DNA of 64,000 nt from Gemmatimonadaceae bacterium. GTDB taxonomy: Bacteria; Gemmatimonadota; Gemmatimonadetes; Gemmatimonadales; Gemmatimonadaceae. Shown piece after piece: positions 1 to 8,234 of this stretch (positions within the stretch are counted from its first letter, which is position 1; each line of letters begins with the position of its first letter). The notes beneath the pieces were generated by a model. That model was not told where the DNA came from, made no database searches, and saw only the letters and a program-made list of their open reading frames with translations. The position numbers and the translations under genes were made by a program. Where the stretch lies: contig JADZCT010000047.1 of the NCBI GenBank assembly GCA_020851455.1, positions 203,127-267,126 on the forward strand, given 5' to 3'.

Positions 1-1291
1 AGCCAACGCGGTCACCGAGAAGCTTCCCGACCTTTGTCGGCTGTAGCAGCACGCTCTTTCGCGCCGTCGGCTTCGCGCCCACATCTATCAGCGCTTCAAT
101 GACGCCGCCCGCTACTGCAATCACGAGCCCCCCGGCGAGCGCAGCCATCCTCGCGACGGCCGCGTCGTCTATCCCGCGCTCGAACCGATAGCTCGCGTCG
201 GTGGACATGCCAAGCTGCCGACGCCCCGCGCGCACGACACGCGGCGAGAATGTCGCCACCTCGAGGAGAATGTCGGTCGTCGCGCCGGTCACCTCGCTTG
301 CCTGCCCGCCCATGATCCCGGCAAGCGCACTCGCGGCGTTCCCGTCGCCGATCACGAGAACCTCCGGCGACAGCGCCCGATCCACCCCGTCGAGAGTAAC
401 GATCCGCTCGCCCGGGCGAGCCCGCCGCACGATCACCTTCGCGCCGGCCAGCTTCGCGAGGTCGAAGGCATGCACTGGCTGGCCGAACCCGTGCAGCAGA
501 TAATTGGTCGCATCCACGACGTTGCTGATTGACCGCCCGCCAACCGCCTCGATGCGCCGCCGCAGCCAGTCAGGGCTCGGCCCGACCTTCACGCCTCGGA
601 TGATCGCCGCACAGTACCGCGGGCAGTCGGCGGCGTCCTCAATCGTCACGCTCACTCCACCCGCGGATTCGGACGACTCGCCCCGCACGGCCCGCTTCAC
701 ACCCTTCACAGCGGCAAGTTCGGCGGGCATCCCTGCCGGCTTCCCGGTGAGCGCGGCAACCTCGCGCGCGATTCCGAGGTGCGAGAGCAGGTCCGGCCTG
801 TTGGGCAGCACGTCCACGGCAAGCCGGACATCGCCAAGCTTGAGGACGTCGAGCAGCGGCGTTCCGGGCGCGGCATCCGTATCGAGCGTCATGATGCCGT
901 CGTGGTCGTCGCCCAGCATGAGCTCGCGTGGCGAGCAGAGCATACCGTTCGACGTGAACCCGCGGATCTTCCGCTTTTCGATGACGAGACCCCCGGGCAT
1001 CCGCGTGCCCGTGCGCGCAAACGGATAACTGGCGCCGACGGTCACGTTAGGCGCGCCGCACACCACATCGAGCAGCGTACCGGATCCATCGTCCACCTTG
1101 TTGAACGAGAGGCGGGTATCGGGAATCTTCTCGCTTTCCACCACGCGCCCCACGACAAACGGATCCAGCTCTGCCCGAATGCGCTCGAATCCCTCCACCG
1201 TGGCAACGTGCATGGTGAGAAGGTCGCGCACCGCTTCCGCCGAGAGGTCGTGGGGGACGAACGCCTTCAGCCACTCGAAGGAGATGTTCAT
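1..1291 (-). CDS. pheT: Phenylalanyl-tRNA synthetase beta subunit, 3' part missing
   Basis: Beta subunit of the alpha2-beta2 Phe-tRNA ligase, which charges tRNA-Phe in the cytoplasm. The first 430 codons are present and the gene continues beyond the left edge. The N-terminus (MNISFEWLKAFVP) is typical, followed by the tRNA-binding OB-fold region (about residues 40-150, with VVCGAPNV) and the start of the B3/B4 editing region (VVDATNYLLHGFGQPVHAFD-like segment near residue 290). The ATG overlaps the TGA of pheS by four bases (ATGA), so translation is probably coupled. It is the last gene seen of the IF3 operon. Confidence 0.97.
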   Translation of the reverse strand, partial: MNISFEWLKAFVPHDLSAEAVRDLLTMHVATVEGFERIRAELDPFVVGRVVESEKIPDTRLSFNKVDDGSGTLLDVVCGAPNVTVGASYPFARTGTRMPGGLVIEKRKIRGFTSNGMLCSPRELMLGDDHDGIMTLDTDAAPGTPLLDVLKLGDVRLAVDVLPNRPDLLSHLGIAREVAALTGKPAGMPAELAAVKGVKRAVRGESSESAGGVSVTIEDAADCPRYCAAIIRGVKVGPSPDWLRRRIEAVGGRSISNVVDATNYLLHGFGQPVHAFDLAKLAGAKVIVRRARPGERIVTLDGVDRALSPEVLVIGDGNAASALAGIMGGQASEVTGATTDILLEVATFSPRVVRAGRRQLGMSTDASYRFERGIDDAAVARMAALAGGLVIAVAGGVIEALIDVGAKPTARKSVLLQPTKVGKLLGDRVG

Positions 1292-2331
1292 CGGCTGAAC
1301 TGGCCGAGGAACCGGACGTCGGAGTCGTAGAGAATCCGTATATCCGGAATGCCATGCCGGGCGAGCGCCGTCCGGCCGGGACCCATCCCAAACGCCCAGC
1401 CGGTGTACCGCTCGCTGTCCACCCCTGCCGATTCGAGGACGGCGGGATGCACGAGCCCGCTGCCAAGGATCTCGATCCACCCCGTCTGCTTGCACACGCC
1501 GCATCCCGACCCGTTGCAGACGCCGCACACGACGTCCATTTCGGCGCTCGGTTCGGTGAAGGGGAAGTACGATGGGCGGAAGCGTGTCTTCGCCGCGCCG
1601 AAGAAGCGCCGCGCAAAATGATTCAGCGTCGCCTTGAGATCCGCGAAGCCGATCCCTTCGTCCACGACGAGGCCTTCGACCTGGGTGAAGGCGGGCGCGT
1701 GCGACGCGTCGAACGGATCGCGCCGGTGCACGTTGCCGGGGATGAGCACCCGTATGGGCGGAGGGTACGCCTGGAGCGTCCGCACCTGCACGGGCGACGT
1801 ATGCGTGCGAAGGAGCACGTCGTCGCTCACGTACAGCGTGTCGTGCAGATCCATCGCCGGGTGGTCGGCCGGGAAGTTCAGCGCGCCGAAGTTGTACCAC
1901 GGGCTCTCGGTCTCCGGCCCCAGCGCTATGGTGAAGCCCAGTTCCCGGAAGATGGCAATCATCTCGTCGAGGACCTGCGACACCGGGTGCACGACGCCGG
2001 CCCACGAATGTCTGGCAGGCATCGTCGGATCGGCGAGCGCGCCGCCTTCACGCGCTGGGGCCAGAGTCTGCTGGCGCTCGGCGAGTGCGTCCTCGACGCG
2101 CACGCGCACCTCGTTGAAGGCGCGTCCAGCCGCTGCCCGGTCGCCACGGTCGAGTTCACCGAGTCTGGCCGACAGCGTTCGCAGCCATCCGTGCGCGCGG
2201 CCAAGGTGCTTCGCGCGAACCGCTTCCAGTGCGTCAACGGAATCGGCGCCCGCAATGGCAGGCATCGCCTCCGCCTCGAAGGCGGAGACGAGTGCCTGGT
2301 AGTCCCCGATCGTCAGCGTGGCGCCGGACAT
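1288..2331 (-). CDS. pheS: Phenylalanyl-tRNA synthetase alpha subunit
   Basis: Catalytic class II subunit of Phe-tRNA ligase (347 aa, usual length). An N-terminal coiled-coil arm (1-95) precedes the class II core with RTHTSP (175-180), VHRRD (201-205), FTQVEGLVVD (215-224) and motif 3 GMGPGR (315-320). The motif 3 Arg is kept, but the usual preceding Glu (G-x-E-R) is Gly. Four Cys at 269, 272, 277 and 280 form the zinc-knuckle-like insertion seen in many bacterial PheS. It starts 7 bases after rplT and overlaps pheT by four bases. Confidence 0.97.
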   Translation of the reverse strand: MSGATLTIGDYQALVSAFEAEAMPAIAGADSVDALEAVRAKHLGRAHGWLRTLSARLGELDRGDRAAAGRAFNEVRVRVEDALAERQQTLAPAREGGALADPTMPARHSWAGVVHPVSQVLDEMIAIFRELGFTIALGPETESPWYNFGALNFPADHPAMDLHDTLYVSDDVLLRTHTSPVQVRTLQAYPPPIRVLIPGNVHRRDPFDASHAPAFTQVEGLVVDEGIGFADLKATLNHFARRFFGAAKTRFRPSYFPFTEPSAEMDVVCGVCNGSGCGVCKQTGWIEILGSGLVHPAVLESAGVDSERYTGWAFGMGPGRTALARHGIPDIRILYDSDVRFLGQFSR

Positions 2332-2338
2332 GGCGGCC

Positions 2339-2701
2339 CTACGCCGCCGCGAGCGCCTTCTTGGCCTGCTCGGCGAGCGCCGCGAACGCCATCGGATCGG
2401 TCACCGCGAGGTCAGCGAGGATCTTGCGGTCAACCTCGACTCCAGCCTTCTTGAGACCATTGATCAGCGCGTTGTAGCTGAGTTCGTTCTGGTGCGCCGC
2501 CGCGTTGATACGAATGATCCAGAGGCGCCGGAACTCGCGCTTTTTGTTCTTCCGGTCGCGGTATGCGTACACCCAGCCACGCTCGACGGTCTCCTTGGCG
2601 GGACCCCAGAGCTTGCTCCTGCCGCCGAATGCGCCACGGGCGGCCTTCATTACCTGCTTCTTGCGCTTGTGCTTTGCGACGTTCGACTTGACGCGTGGCA
2701 T
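2339..2701 (-). CDS. rplT: Ribosomal protein bL20
   Basis: Large-subunit assembly protein bL20, 120 aa, full length. It has the long basic N-terminal helix region ([15 protein letters not shown]) and the conserved core ending [14 protein letters not shown]. It lies 12 bases after rpmI and just before pheS. In other bacteria bL20 represses its own operon by binding the leader or intercistronic mRNA. That mode is plausible here because a structured leader precedes infC, but no L20 site was identified. Confidence 0.98.
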   Translation of the reverse strand: MPRVKSNVAKHKRKKQVMKAARGAFGGRSKLWGPAKETVERGWVYAYRDRKNKKREFRRLWIIRINAAAHQNELSYNALINGLKKAGVEVDRKILADLAVTDPMAFAALAEQAKKALAAA

Positions 2702-2713
2702 GTTAGGTCTCCG

Positions 2714-2911
2714 TTATGCCTGCAGGAGGCGCTTCAGGTGCTTCGCCTCGCCAACCGTTGTGACGTAGTCCGCCCGGCGGAGGCGGCGCTTCCGCTTGGC
2801 GTCCTTCTTCGTGAGGATGTGGCTCTTGTACGCTCGCAGGCGGCGAACCTTGCCCTTCCCCGTCACGGAGAAGCGCTTCTTCGCCCCCTTGTGGGTCTTC
2901 ATCTTCGGCAT
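2714..2911 (-). CDS. rpmI: Ribosomal protein bL35
   Basis: Small basic large-subunit protein bL35, 65 aa. It has the family signature [14 protein letters not shown] at the N-terminus and the Lys/Arg-rich [16 protein letters not shown] stretch. It lies between infC and rplT, the canonical IF3 operon order. Confidence 0.98.
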   Translation of the reverse strand: MPKMKTHKGAKKRFSVTGKGKVRRLRAYKSHILTKKDAKRKRRLRRADYVTTVGEAKHLKRLLQA

Positions 2912-2989
2912 TTGTGGGCCTCGTTATCGGGCAACGGACTGCAACTCGCGGCCGGCGCTCGTCCGGCGCCGCTGCTGCCCGCCTCCCGT

Positions 2990-3508
2990 CTACTTCGGTG
3001 TGAGTATCATCGTCAGGGCCTTCCCTTCCAGCCTGGCATCCGTCTCGATCTTCGCAACGTCGGTGAGCGACGCCGCTACGCGATCCACCACGGCCTTGCC
3101 GAGCTCCGGATGCGCGATCTGTCGGCCGCGGAACATCAACGTCACCTTCACCTTGTTTCCGTCGGAGAGGAATCGGCGCGCGTGGCGCGTCTTCGTCTCG
3201 AAGTCGTGTTCTTCGATCCCGGGCCGGTACTTCACTTCCTTGATCTGGATCACGTGCTGCTTCTTCTTCGCAAGGCGCGCCTGCTTGGCCATTTCAAACT
3301 TGTACTTCCCGTAGTCCATGATCCGGACCACCGGCGGCCTCGCCATCGGGGCGACTTCGACCAGGTCATACCCCTGCTCGTGCGCGGCCGAGAGTGCCGC
3401 ATCAACTTCCATAATTCCGAGTTGCGACCCGTCGGCGCCGATGACGCGGACCGGGCTTATGCGGATCTGCCGATTGACGCGCGGCGGCCGCTTGGCTGTG
3501 TCCTGAAT
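2990..3508 (-). CDS. infC: Translation initiation factor IF-3, AUU start
   Basis: IF-3 binds the 30S subunit and checks the start codon and initiator tRNA. The protein is 172 aa if it starts at the ATT at 3506-3508. The mature N-terminus would read QDTAKRPPRVNRQIRISPVR, which aligns with the IF3-N domain (VN..IR...VR). The first in-frame ATG lies 32 codons downstream and would delete half of that domain. A strong Shine-Dalgarno GGAGGAG sits 7 bases before the ATT. The IF3-C domain follows, with DYGKYKFEM and KTRHARRFL. An AUU start on infC is the known autoregulatory device in E. coli. Confidence 0.95.
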   Translation of the reverse strand: MQDTAKRPPRVNRQIRISPVRVIGADGSQLGIMEVDAALSAAHEQGYDLVEVAPMARPPVVRIMDYGKYKFEMAKQARLAKKKQHVIQIKEVKYRPGIEEHDFETKTRHARRFLSDGNKVKVTLMFRGRQIAHPELGKAVVDRVAASLTDVAKIETDARLEGKALTMILTPK

Positions 3509-3754
3509 CTGGTAACTCCTCCGAATGCGGGAAAAAACAAATCGCGAACCCCCGGTCAGGGCCCGCGATCATGGCGTCGCGCCGGCACACGAGCCGGGAA
3601 CATGACGCTTCATTGCGGACGCCTGCAGCACAACACGCTTTCTGGGCGTGAGGCCAGAGGGTGGGACCGGCGGCGAGGCCGGGCCGCTTGCCAGCGATTT
3701 AGCCGTGAAAACTACGCGCCTTGCCGCGTTGCTGCAAGCCTCCCCGATGCCGGC
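3509..3754 (-). other. Leader region of the infC operon
   Basis: About 245 untranslated bases between the MBL hydrolase stop and infC. The part nearest infC holds a terminator-like hairpin (separate entry) and a strong Shine-Dalgarno. Further upstream I see only weak promoter-like matches, such as a TTGCAG / TAGTTT pair 17 bases apart near 3710-3740, and no convincing gene. A long structured leader before infC is common in bacteria that regulate the operon by L20 binding or attenuation. Confidence 0.5.
3531..3569 (-). terminator. Attenuator-like intrinsic terminator upstream of infC
   Basis: On the minus strand, ATCGCG-GG-CCC pairs with GGG-TT-CGCGAT (11 bp including two G-U pairs, 7-base loop). 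It is followed at once by TTGTTTTTTC. The hairpin lies about 20 bases before the infC start and downstream of any possible operon promoter, so it would act as a conditional terminator rather than an end-of-operon terminator. Confidence 0.7.
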
Positions 3755-4654
3755 TCAGGCTTGGTCGAGCCCGTATGCCTTGCCGTCGTGCCGCGCGTAC
3801 CCCCAGGCGTTCACGGCGTCGTGCTCGAAGATGAGCAACCATCGCTCCGCGGCTGCGGCCGCAAGCAGCGACCGCTTGGACTCGAGGGTCACGAGCGGCT
3901 CGACGTCGTACCCCATGATCCACGGGAGCGGCAGGTGCGCGGCCGTGGGGCACACGTCGCCAAGGAAACACGCCACCTCCGCCCCGCCGCCGTCTATGAG
4001 GATGCTCTGGTGGAACGGCGTGTGGCCCGGCGTCAGCCGTGAGCTGATCCCGGGGATGATCTCGCGGTCGCCCTCGATGAAATCGAACCTGCCCGCCGCG
4101 ATCACGGGATCCCAGTTCCTGCCGAAATAGCTGGCGGCGGTGCGCTCGTTGGTGTTCGTGGCCCAGGCGTGTTCGCCGCGCTGCACCACGTAGCGCGCGT
4201 TGGGAAAGCTCGGCAGCACCGCGCCTGCGGCGTCCATGTACGTATTCCCGCCGGCGTGATCGAAATGCAGGTGCGTGTTGATCACCAGACGCACGTCCTC
4301 TACGGCGAAGCCGGCAGCGCGAATCCCGGCCTCGAGCGCCGTCCGTCGGACCTGGTCGGCGCCCCCGGACGGCGCTGCGTTCTCGATCCCGTAGATGTCC
4401 ATGAACTTCGCGTCTTCCTTGTTGCCAGCGCCCGTGTCAATGAGTACGAGGCCTTCGTCGTGCTCCACGAGCAGGCACCGCATGCCCAGCGGAATCCGGT
4501 TGCGGTCATCGGCGGGGATGCGCCGCTGCCACAGCGGCTTCGGGACGACGCCAAACATCGCGCCGCCATCGAGCTTCTGCCCGCCTGCCTGCACCGCATG
4601 CACGCGGAAGCGCCCGACCTGGCGGGTTTGGACGAGAGGGGTGGGAGCGGCCAT
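3755..4654 (-). CDS. MBL-fold metallo-hydrolase (lactonase-like)
   Basis: Metallo-beta-lactamase-fold hydrolase with the zinc motif HLHFDH, a downstream His-containing segment (TPGHTPFH) and a metal-bridging Asp (CFLGDVCP). Sequence style (LVINTHLHFDHAGGN) resembles AHL-lactonase and other small-ester-hydrolysing members, but the substrate cannot be read from the sequence. The chosen ATG gives 299 aa (MAAPTPLVQ). An upstream ATG at 4705 is possible but would overlap the exonuclease end by 28 bases. It is probably co-transcribed with the exonuclease. Confidence 0.85.
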   Translation of the reverse strand: MAAPTPLVQTRQVGRFRVHAVQAGGQKLDGGAMFGVVPKPLWQRRIPADDRNRIPLGMRCLLVEHDEGLVLIDTGAGNKEDAKFMDIYGIENAAPSGGADQVRRTALEAGIRAAGFAVEDVRLVINTHLHFDHAGGNTYMDAAGAVLPSFPNARYVVQRGEHAWATNTNERTAASYFGRNWDPVIAAGRFDFIEGDREIIPGISSRLTPGHTPFHQSILIDGGGAEVACFLGDVCPTAAHLPLPWIMGYDVEPLVTLESKRSLLAAAAAERWLLIFEHDAVNAWGYARHDGKAYGLDQA

Positions 4655-4677
4655 GCCAGGGAATATGGTGAACTGCG

Positions 4678-5358
4678 CTACGCGCCAGGGCGTCCGTCCG
4701 TCCACGACGGGAGCGCACGCCGTGCGCGTGGCGACCTGCTGCTCCCCGGCCGCAGCAGGTCGCCGAGCGAGCGGGTACCCGCGCTCGCGGCGTCACCGAG
4801 CAGGCACACGAGCGCTTCCGCGGTTGCGCGGGCATCGCCCATCGCGCGGTGACGGTTGTCAACGACGATCCCGTAGTGCGCGCATACTGCGTCGAGATTG
4901 CGCCGCGGAAGGTGCCGCAAGAAGCGCCGTGCCAGCTGCACAGTGCACACGCGCGTAACTGCCAGGCGCCCGATCCCCGGCTGCACCATGCGCAGGTACT
5001 CGGCGTCGAGAAACGACCAGTCGAACGCGGCATTGTGGGCGACGAACACACGCCCTGCCAGGTGCGCGGCAAGTTCCTCGGCGATCGCCTCGAACGGCGG
5101 CGCGTCGTACACCATCGCGTCGCTGATTCCCGTGAGCCGAGTGATCCAGTGCGGCACCGGACTGCGCGGATTGACCAGCGACTCGAAGAGCGGCGTCGCA
5201 ACGCCGCGGCGCACGCCGACGGCAGCGACCTCGGTTACCCGATGGCCTTGGGCCGGGCTGGTCCCGGTCGTCTCCAGGTCCACGACGACGAACTCAACGT
5301 CATCCAGCGCGGTCTCCTCCCATGCTGCGCTTCCCTCGCTGCCTCCCGTCTCGTCCAT
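4678..5358 (-). CDS. DEDDh 3'-5' exonuclease (DNA Pol III epsilon-like)
   Basis: RNase T/DnaQ-superfamily exonuclease, 226 aa from the chosen ATG (MDETGGSEG). Exo I is VDLETTG with the catalytic Asp/Glu, Exo II is HNAAFDWSFLD, and Exo III contains HRAMGDARATAEAL with the catalytic His and Asp. It is a stand-alone epsilon-like domain and may act in DNA repair or as a proofreading subunit. An open frame continues upstream to 5484, but that would place coding sequence over the rex operator and adds no conserved residues. Confidence 0.85.
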   Translation of the reverse strand: MDETGGSEGSAAWEETALDDVEFVVVDLETTGTSPAQGHRVTEVAAVGVRRGVATPLFESLVNPRSPVPHWITRLTGISDAMVYDAPPFEAIAEELAAHLAGRVFVAHNAAFDWSFLDAEYLRMVQPGIGRLAVTRVCTVQLARRFLRHLPRRNLDAVCAHYGIVVDNRHRAMGDARATAEALVCLLGDAASAGTRSLGDLLRPGSSRSPRARRALPSWTDGRPGA

Positions 5359-5430
5359 TACGGGAATCTGCACGCCTGTCCAGCCTGGGGCGGCCCGATC
5401 CGCTTCCCCCCCTCCGGGGGTCGCGCTAAT

Positions 5431-5450
5431 CTTGTGAAATGATTCACAAG
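5431..5450. promoter_or_regulatory. Rex operator (autoregulatory)
   Basis: A 20-base inverted repeat, C-TTGTGAA-ATGA-TTCACAA-G, with 8-bp perfect arms. It matches the published Rex consensus TTGTGAA-N4-TTCACAA. It ends 11 bases before the rex GTG codon and is preceded by a possible -10 (TAATCT, 5427-5432), so bound Rex would block its own transcription. It may also affect the divergent exonuclease promoter. Confidence 0.85.
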
Positions 5451-5461
5451 CCCCGAGTCGC

Positions 5462-6085
5462 GTGAAGCACATAGCGGAATCCACGGTCCGCCGGCTCTCT
5501 CGCTATCTGCGGTTCCTCGAAGGGGAGGAGGAACTGGGCGCCGAGACGATATCGAGCGACGACCTGGCCACGCTGGGCGGCACCACCTCGGCCCAGGTTC
5601 GCAAGGATCTGTCTTTCTTCGGGTCCTTCGGCACCCGCGGGCGCGGCTATTCCGTTCCAGCGCTCGCGCGCAGGATCAGGGAAATCCTCGGCCTGGAGCG
5701 TGAGTGGCGCGTCGTGATCGTGGGCGCTGGCAGGGTCGGCGCCGCGCTGGCGCAGTACAGGGGCTTCCGCGAACGGCGCTTCAATGTCGTGGCCGCGTAC
5801 GACGCAGATCCAGCCAGGATCGGGACGTCGCTCAACGGCATCGTCGTGCGTGACCAACGCACGCTCGACGCCGACCTGCAGGCGCTCAATCCCGGCATCG
5901 TGCTCATCGCCGTCCCGCCGGAGGCGGCGCAGCCGATAGTGGACAGGGTGGCGCGGGCAGGCGTGCGCGGCATCCTGAACTTCGCGCCCACCGCGCTTCG
6001 CGTCCCCGACGGCGTCGTGGTGCGGTCCGTGGACATGGCCCTCGAACTCGAGATTCTCGCGTACGCCCTGACCGCTGCGAAGTGA
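5462..6085 (+). CDS. rex: Redox-sensing transcriptional repressor Rex
   Basis: NADH/NAD+-sensing dimeric repressor of respiratory and fermentative genes, 207 aa (usual length). An N-terminal winged helix (1-75, including TSAQVRKDLSFFGSFG) precedes a Rossmann domain starting at VVIVGAGRVGAAL (84-96). A C-terminal swapped helix ends the protein. The start is GTG with no clear Shine-Dalgarno, and the operator ends 11 bases upstream, so the mRNA leader is very short or absent. It is one of the few plus-strand genes and is convergent with rsmA (16-base gap). Confidence 0.95.
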   Translation: MKHIAESTVRRLSRYLRFLEGEEELGAETISSDDLATLGGTTSAQVRKDLSFFGSFGTRGRGYSVPALARRIREILGLEREWRVVIVGAGRVGAALAQYRGFRERRFNVVAAYDADPARIGTSLNGIVVRDQRTLDADLQALNPGIVLIAVPPEAAQPIVDRVARAGVRGILNFAPTALRVPDGVVVRSVDMALELEILAYALTAAK

Positions 6086-6101
6086 TCCTCGGCGCCGCAC
6101 C

Positions 6102-6932
6102 TCATCGCTCCCATGCGCGAAGAATCCGGGCGAAGTCGGCCGGCGCCAGCACCTCCGGCCGCGCCGTCGAATCAACCCCGGCCCGCTCCAGGATTCCCGC
6201 AGCGTCCGATGCCGCGAGGCCAAAGGCTTCGCGGACGGCACGGCAAAGCTGCTTGCGGCGAAACGAGAACAGCCGCACCACCATGGCGCGGTAGGCCGGC
6301 TCCTCAGCCGGACTGACCACCGGATCCGCGCGCGGCGTGATCCTGACCACCGCGCTCTCCACCTTCGGAGCAGGCGAAAAGGCGCCCGCCGCCACTCCGA
6401 AGAGTGTTTCGACGGCCGCGACGGCCTGGACATTCGCGCTGAGAGCGCCGTAGAAGTGCGACCCGGCGCGCGCCGAGAGCCGTTCGGCGACCTCGCGCTG
6501 CACGAGCAGCACCATCCGTGTGGCTCGCGGCGCGTCGAGGGCCTTGAAGATGATAGGCGTCGTGATGTTGTACGGGATGTTCCCGGCCAGGAGGAACGGC
6601 CCCGCCACATGCGTACCAATGTCAACGGCCAGGAAGTCGCCTTCGACGAGTTCGAAGGCCGGGCTGTGGCCGTATCGCGCGCGGAGCGCGGAGGCGAGGT
6701 CGCGATCCACTTCCACGCCGACCACGCGGCCACCCGGCCCGACGCGGTCCAGAAGGGCCGCGGTCAGAGCGCCGCGGCCGGGGCCGACTTCAACGACCGT
6801 GTCGCCTGGCGCGGCAGCCAGCGCATCGGCGATGCGGCCGAGGATGCGCGGGTCGGTGAGGAAGTGCTGCCCGAAGCGCTTGCGGGGGCGGGGCGGTTCG
6901 CCCGGGATGCGGCGGGCGTTCTCGCGCGCCAC
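6102..6932 (-). CDS. rsmA: 16S rRNA (adenine1518/1519-N6)-dimethyltransferase
   Basis: KsgA/RsmA dimethylates two adjacent adenines in helix 45 of 16S rRNA late in 30S assembly. The protein has 276 aa. The entry motif RKRFGQHFL (18-25) is followed by the SAM-binding EVGPGRGALT (48-57) and catalytic NIPYNIT (118-124). The C-terminal domain has KVESAVVRI and FSFRRKQL. It uses a GTG start two bases after the stop of the phosphatase gene, so it is the last gene of that run. Confidence 0.97.
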   Translation of the reverse strand: MARENARRIPGEPPRPRKRFGQHFLTDPRILGRIADALAAAPGDTVVEVGPGRGALTAALLDRVGPGGRVVGVEVDRDLASALRARYGHSPAFELVEGDFLAVDIGTHVAGPFLLAGNIPYNITTPIIFKALDAPRATRMVLLVQREVAERLSARAGSHFYGALSANVQAVAAVETLFGVAAGAFSPAPKVESAVVRITPRADPVVSPAEEPAYRAMVVRLFSFRRKQLCRAVREAFGLAASDAAGILERAGVDSTARPEVLAPADFARILRAWER

Positions 6933-6934
6933 GA

Positions 6935-8230
6935 TCAGGTACGGACTACGACGATTGCCTGGTCGTCGGAAGGCGCCACCCCGCTCATGTGACCCTCGAG
7001 CAGCGCGAACACCCCATCAACGATGCGTGACGGAGCGTCTCGCCTCCGCGCCACTACGACCTCCAGCACGCGGCGTTCACCGAGCGCGCGGCCCTCGGGA
7101 TCCAGCGCATCTGGAATGCCGTCGGTGAAGAGCACCAGCGTATCACCCCCTGGGTCCCACGCGCGGACCGATTCCGCTGCGGGCACGGGGGTGAGTCCCA
7201 GCGGAGGGTTCGTCGCTCCCAGCCGCACTGCCACGCCGTCAGCGCCAATCACGAACGCGTGCGGCTGGCCGGCGTTCACCCAGCGAATCTCCCCGGCGGC
7301 CGGATCGATTACCGCGTAGCAAAGAGCGAGGAACATCTCGGTCTCGCTGAGTTCGCCGGCGAGCGTCTCAAAGAGGGCGTCAACCGTGGCAGCCGCGTCG
7401 GTGCCGCGCTGCGCGTGGATCGCCATCGCGCTCATCGTAAGCGCCATGATCAGCGCGGCCTGGTAGCCGTGGCTCGAAACGTCGCCGATGAGGACGCCCA
7501 CGCGCCCGCCCGACAGGCGAAACAGATGATAGAAGTCGCCGCCGACGCTGCGCGCCGGCTCCACTCTCGCTGCGCACCTGGCTTCGGGCGCCAGCGCCGC
7601 AGGCGACGGCAGCAGTCGCATCTGCAGGTTGTGCGCGAGCTGCATCTCCCGCTCGAGCTGCTCCTGCTCCACGGATGCGCGCACCAGGCGGGTGATCTGG
7701 ATGGCTGCGCCGATCTGCGACGCGATCGCCGCCACGAGCTTGAGGTCGCCGGCGGAGAACCCCTCGGCGCCGCGAGGCGCCGAGAGCGTCACCACGCCAA
7801 GCCCCACCGGGCCGCCTGGCGTCGTCCACGTTATCGGGCTGGCAAGCGCAGCGCCGCGCCGTAGCGAGGCCTCGCGCGGCGACTCCCTCTCGCCCGGCGC
7901 GTAGAGTCGCGGCACCGATTCACGAAACACGTGAGCGGCGACGGCCAGATCGTCGTCCACCCCAATCGAGTACGCATCATGCGGCGCGAGCCCGCGCGCG
8001 GCGATGGGGTCGAGCAGGCCGGCAGCCGCGTCGTACAGGTAGATGGCGCCGAGATCCGCGCCAACAACGTCGGAGATCTCGCCGAGGATCGTGCCCGCGG
8101 CGTCGTCGAGCTCCACCGTCCGGCCGAGTATCTCGCCGATCGAATAGAGAAGGTTGATCTCCTCCCAGCTGTCGGCAAGTGCCTGCGCAGCAAGGCGGAT
8201 CTCGTCGCGTGCCTGCTCCATCGCGTCCAT
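6935..8230 (-). CDS. GAF-domain PP2C/SpoIIE-type serine phosphatase (RsbU-like)
   Basis: Predicted phosphatase that reactivates a phosphorylated STAS anti-anti-sigma factor. With the chosen ATG (MDAMEQARD) it is 431 aa. A GAF sensor domain covers about residues 20-180, a short coiled linker (EQEQLEREMQLAHNLQ) about 188-205, and the PP2C-like SpoIIE domain runs to the C-terminus. Metal motifs are GGDFY (230-234) and GDVSSHG (249-255), with later NAGQPHA and LFTDGIPDA. A GGGAG ribosome site precedes the start. The RsbW-like kinase gene ends 4 bases upstream. Confidence 0.92.
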   Translation of the reverse strand: MDAMEQARDEIRLAAQALADSWEEINLLYSIGEILGRTVELDDAAGTILGEISDVVGADLGAIYLYDAAAGLLDPIAARGLAPHDAYSIGVDDDLAVAAHVFRESVPRLYAPGERESPREASLRRGAALASPITWTTPGGPVGLGVVTLSAPRGAEGFSAGDLKLVAAIASQIGAAIQITRLVRASVEQEQLEREMQLAHNLQMRLLPSPAALAPEARCAARVEPARSVGGDFYHLFRLSGGRVGVLIGDVSSHGYQAALIMALTMSAMAIHAQRGTDAAATVDALFETLAGELSETEMFLALCYAVIDPAAGEIRWVNAGQPHAFVIGADGVAVRLGATNPPLGLTPVPAAESVRAWDPGGDTLVLFTDGIPDALDPEGRALGERRVLEVVVARRRDAPSRIVDGVFALLEGHMSGVAPSDDQAIVVVRT

Positions 8231-8234
8231 CGGC

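Noticed and set aside
1288..2331. Altered motif 3 in PheS (GMGPGR instead of a G-x-E-R form) as a sign of loss of function
   Set aside because: The essential Arg is kept, all other motifs are intact and the gene is in an intact operon with pheT; this looks like lineage variation.
2990..3412. infC starting at the internal ATG (140 aa)
   Set aside because: It would remove half of the conserved IF3-N domain and has no ribosome site comparable to GGAGGAG before the ATT.
3470..3590. Possible Phe-containing leader peptide before infC (short frame including the residues FAICFF)
   Set aside because: The Phe codons are simply the U-tract of the hairpin, the frame runs into infC, and the Phe-tRNA ligase genes lie far downstream behind three other genes.
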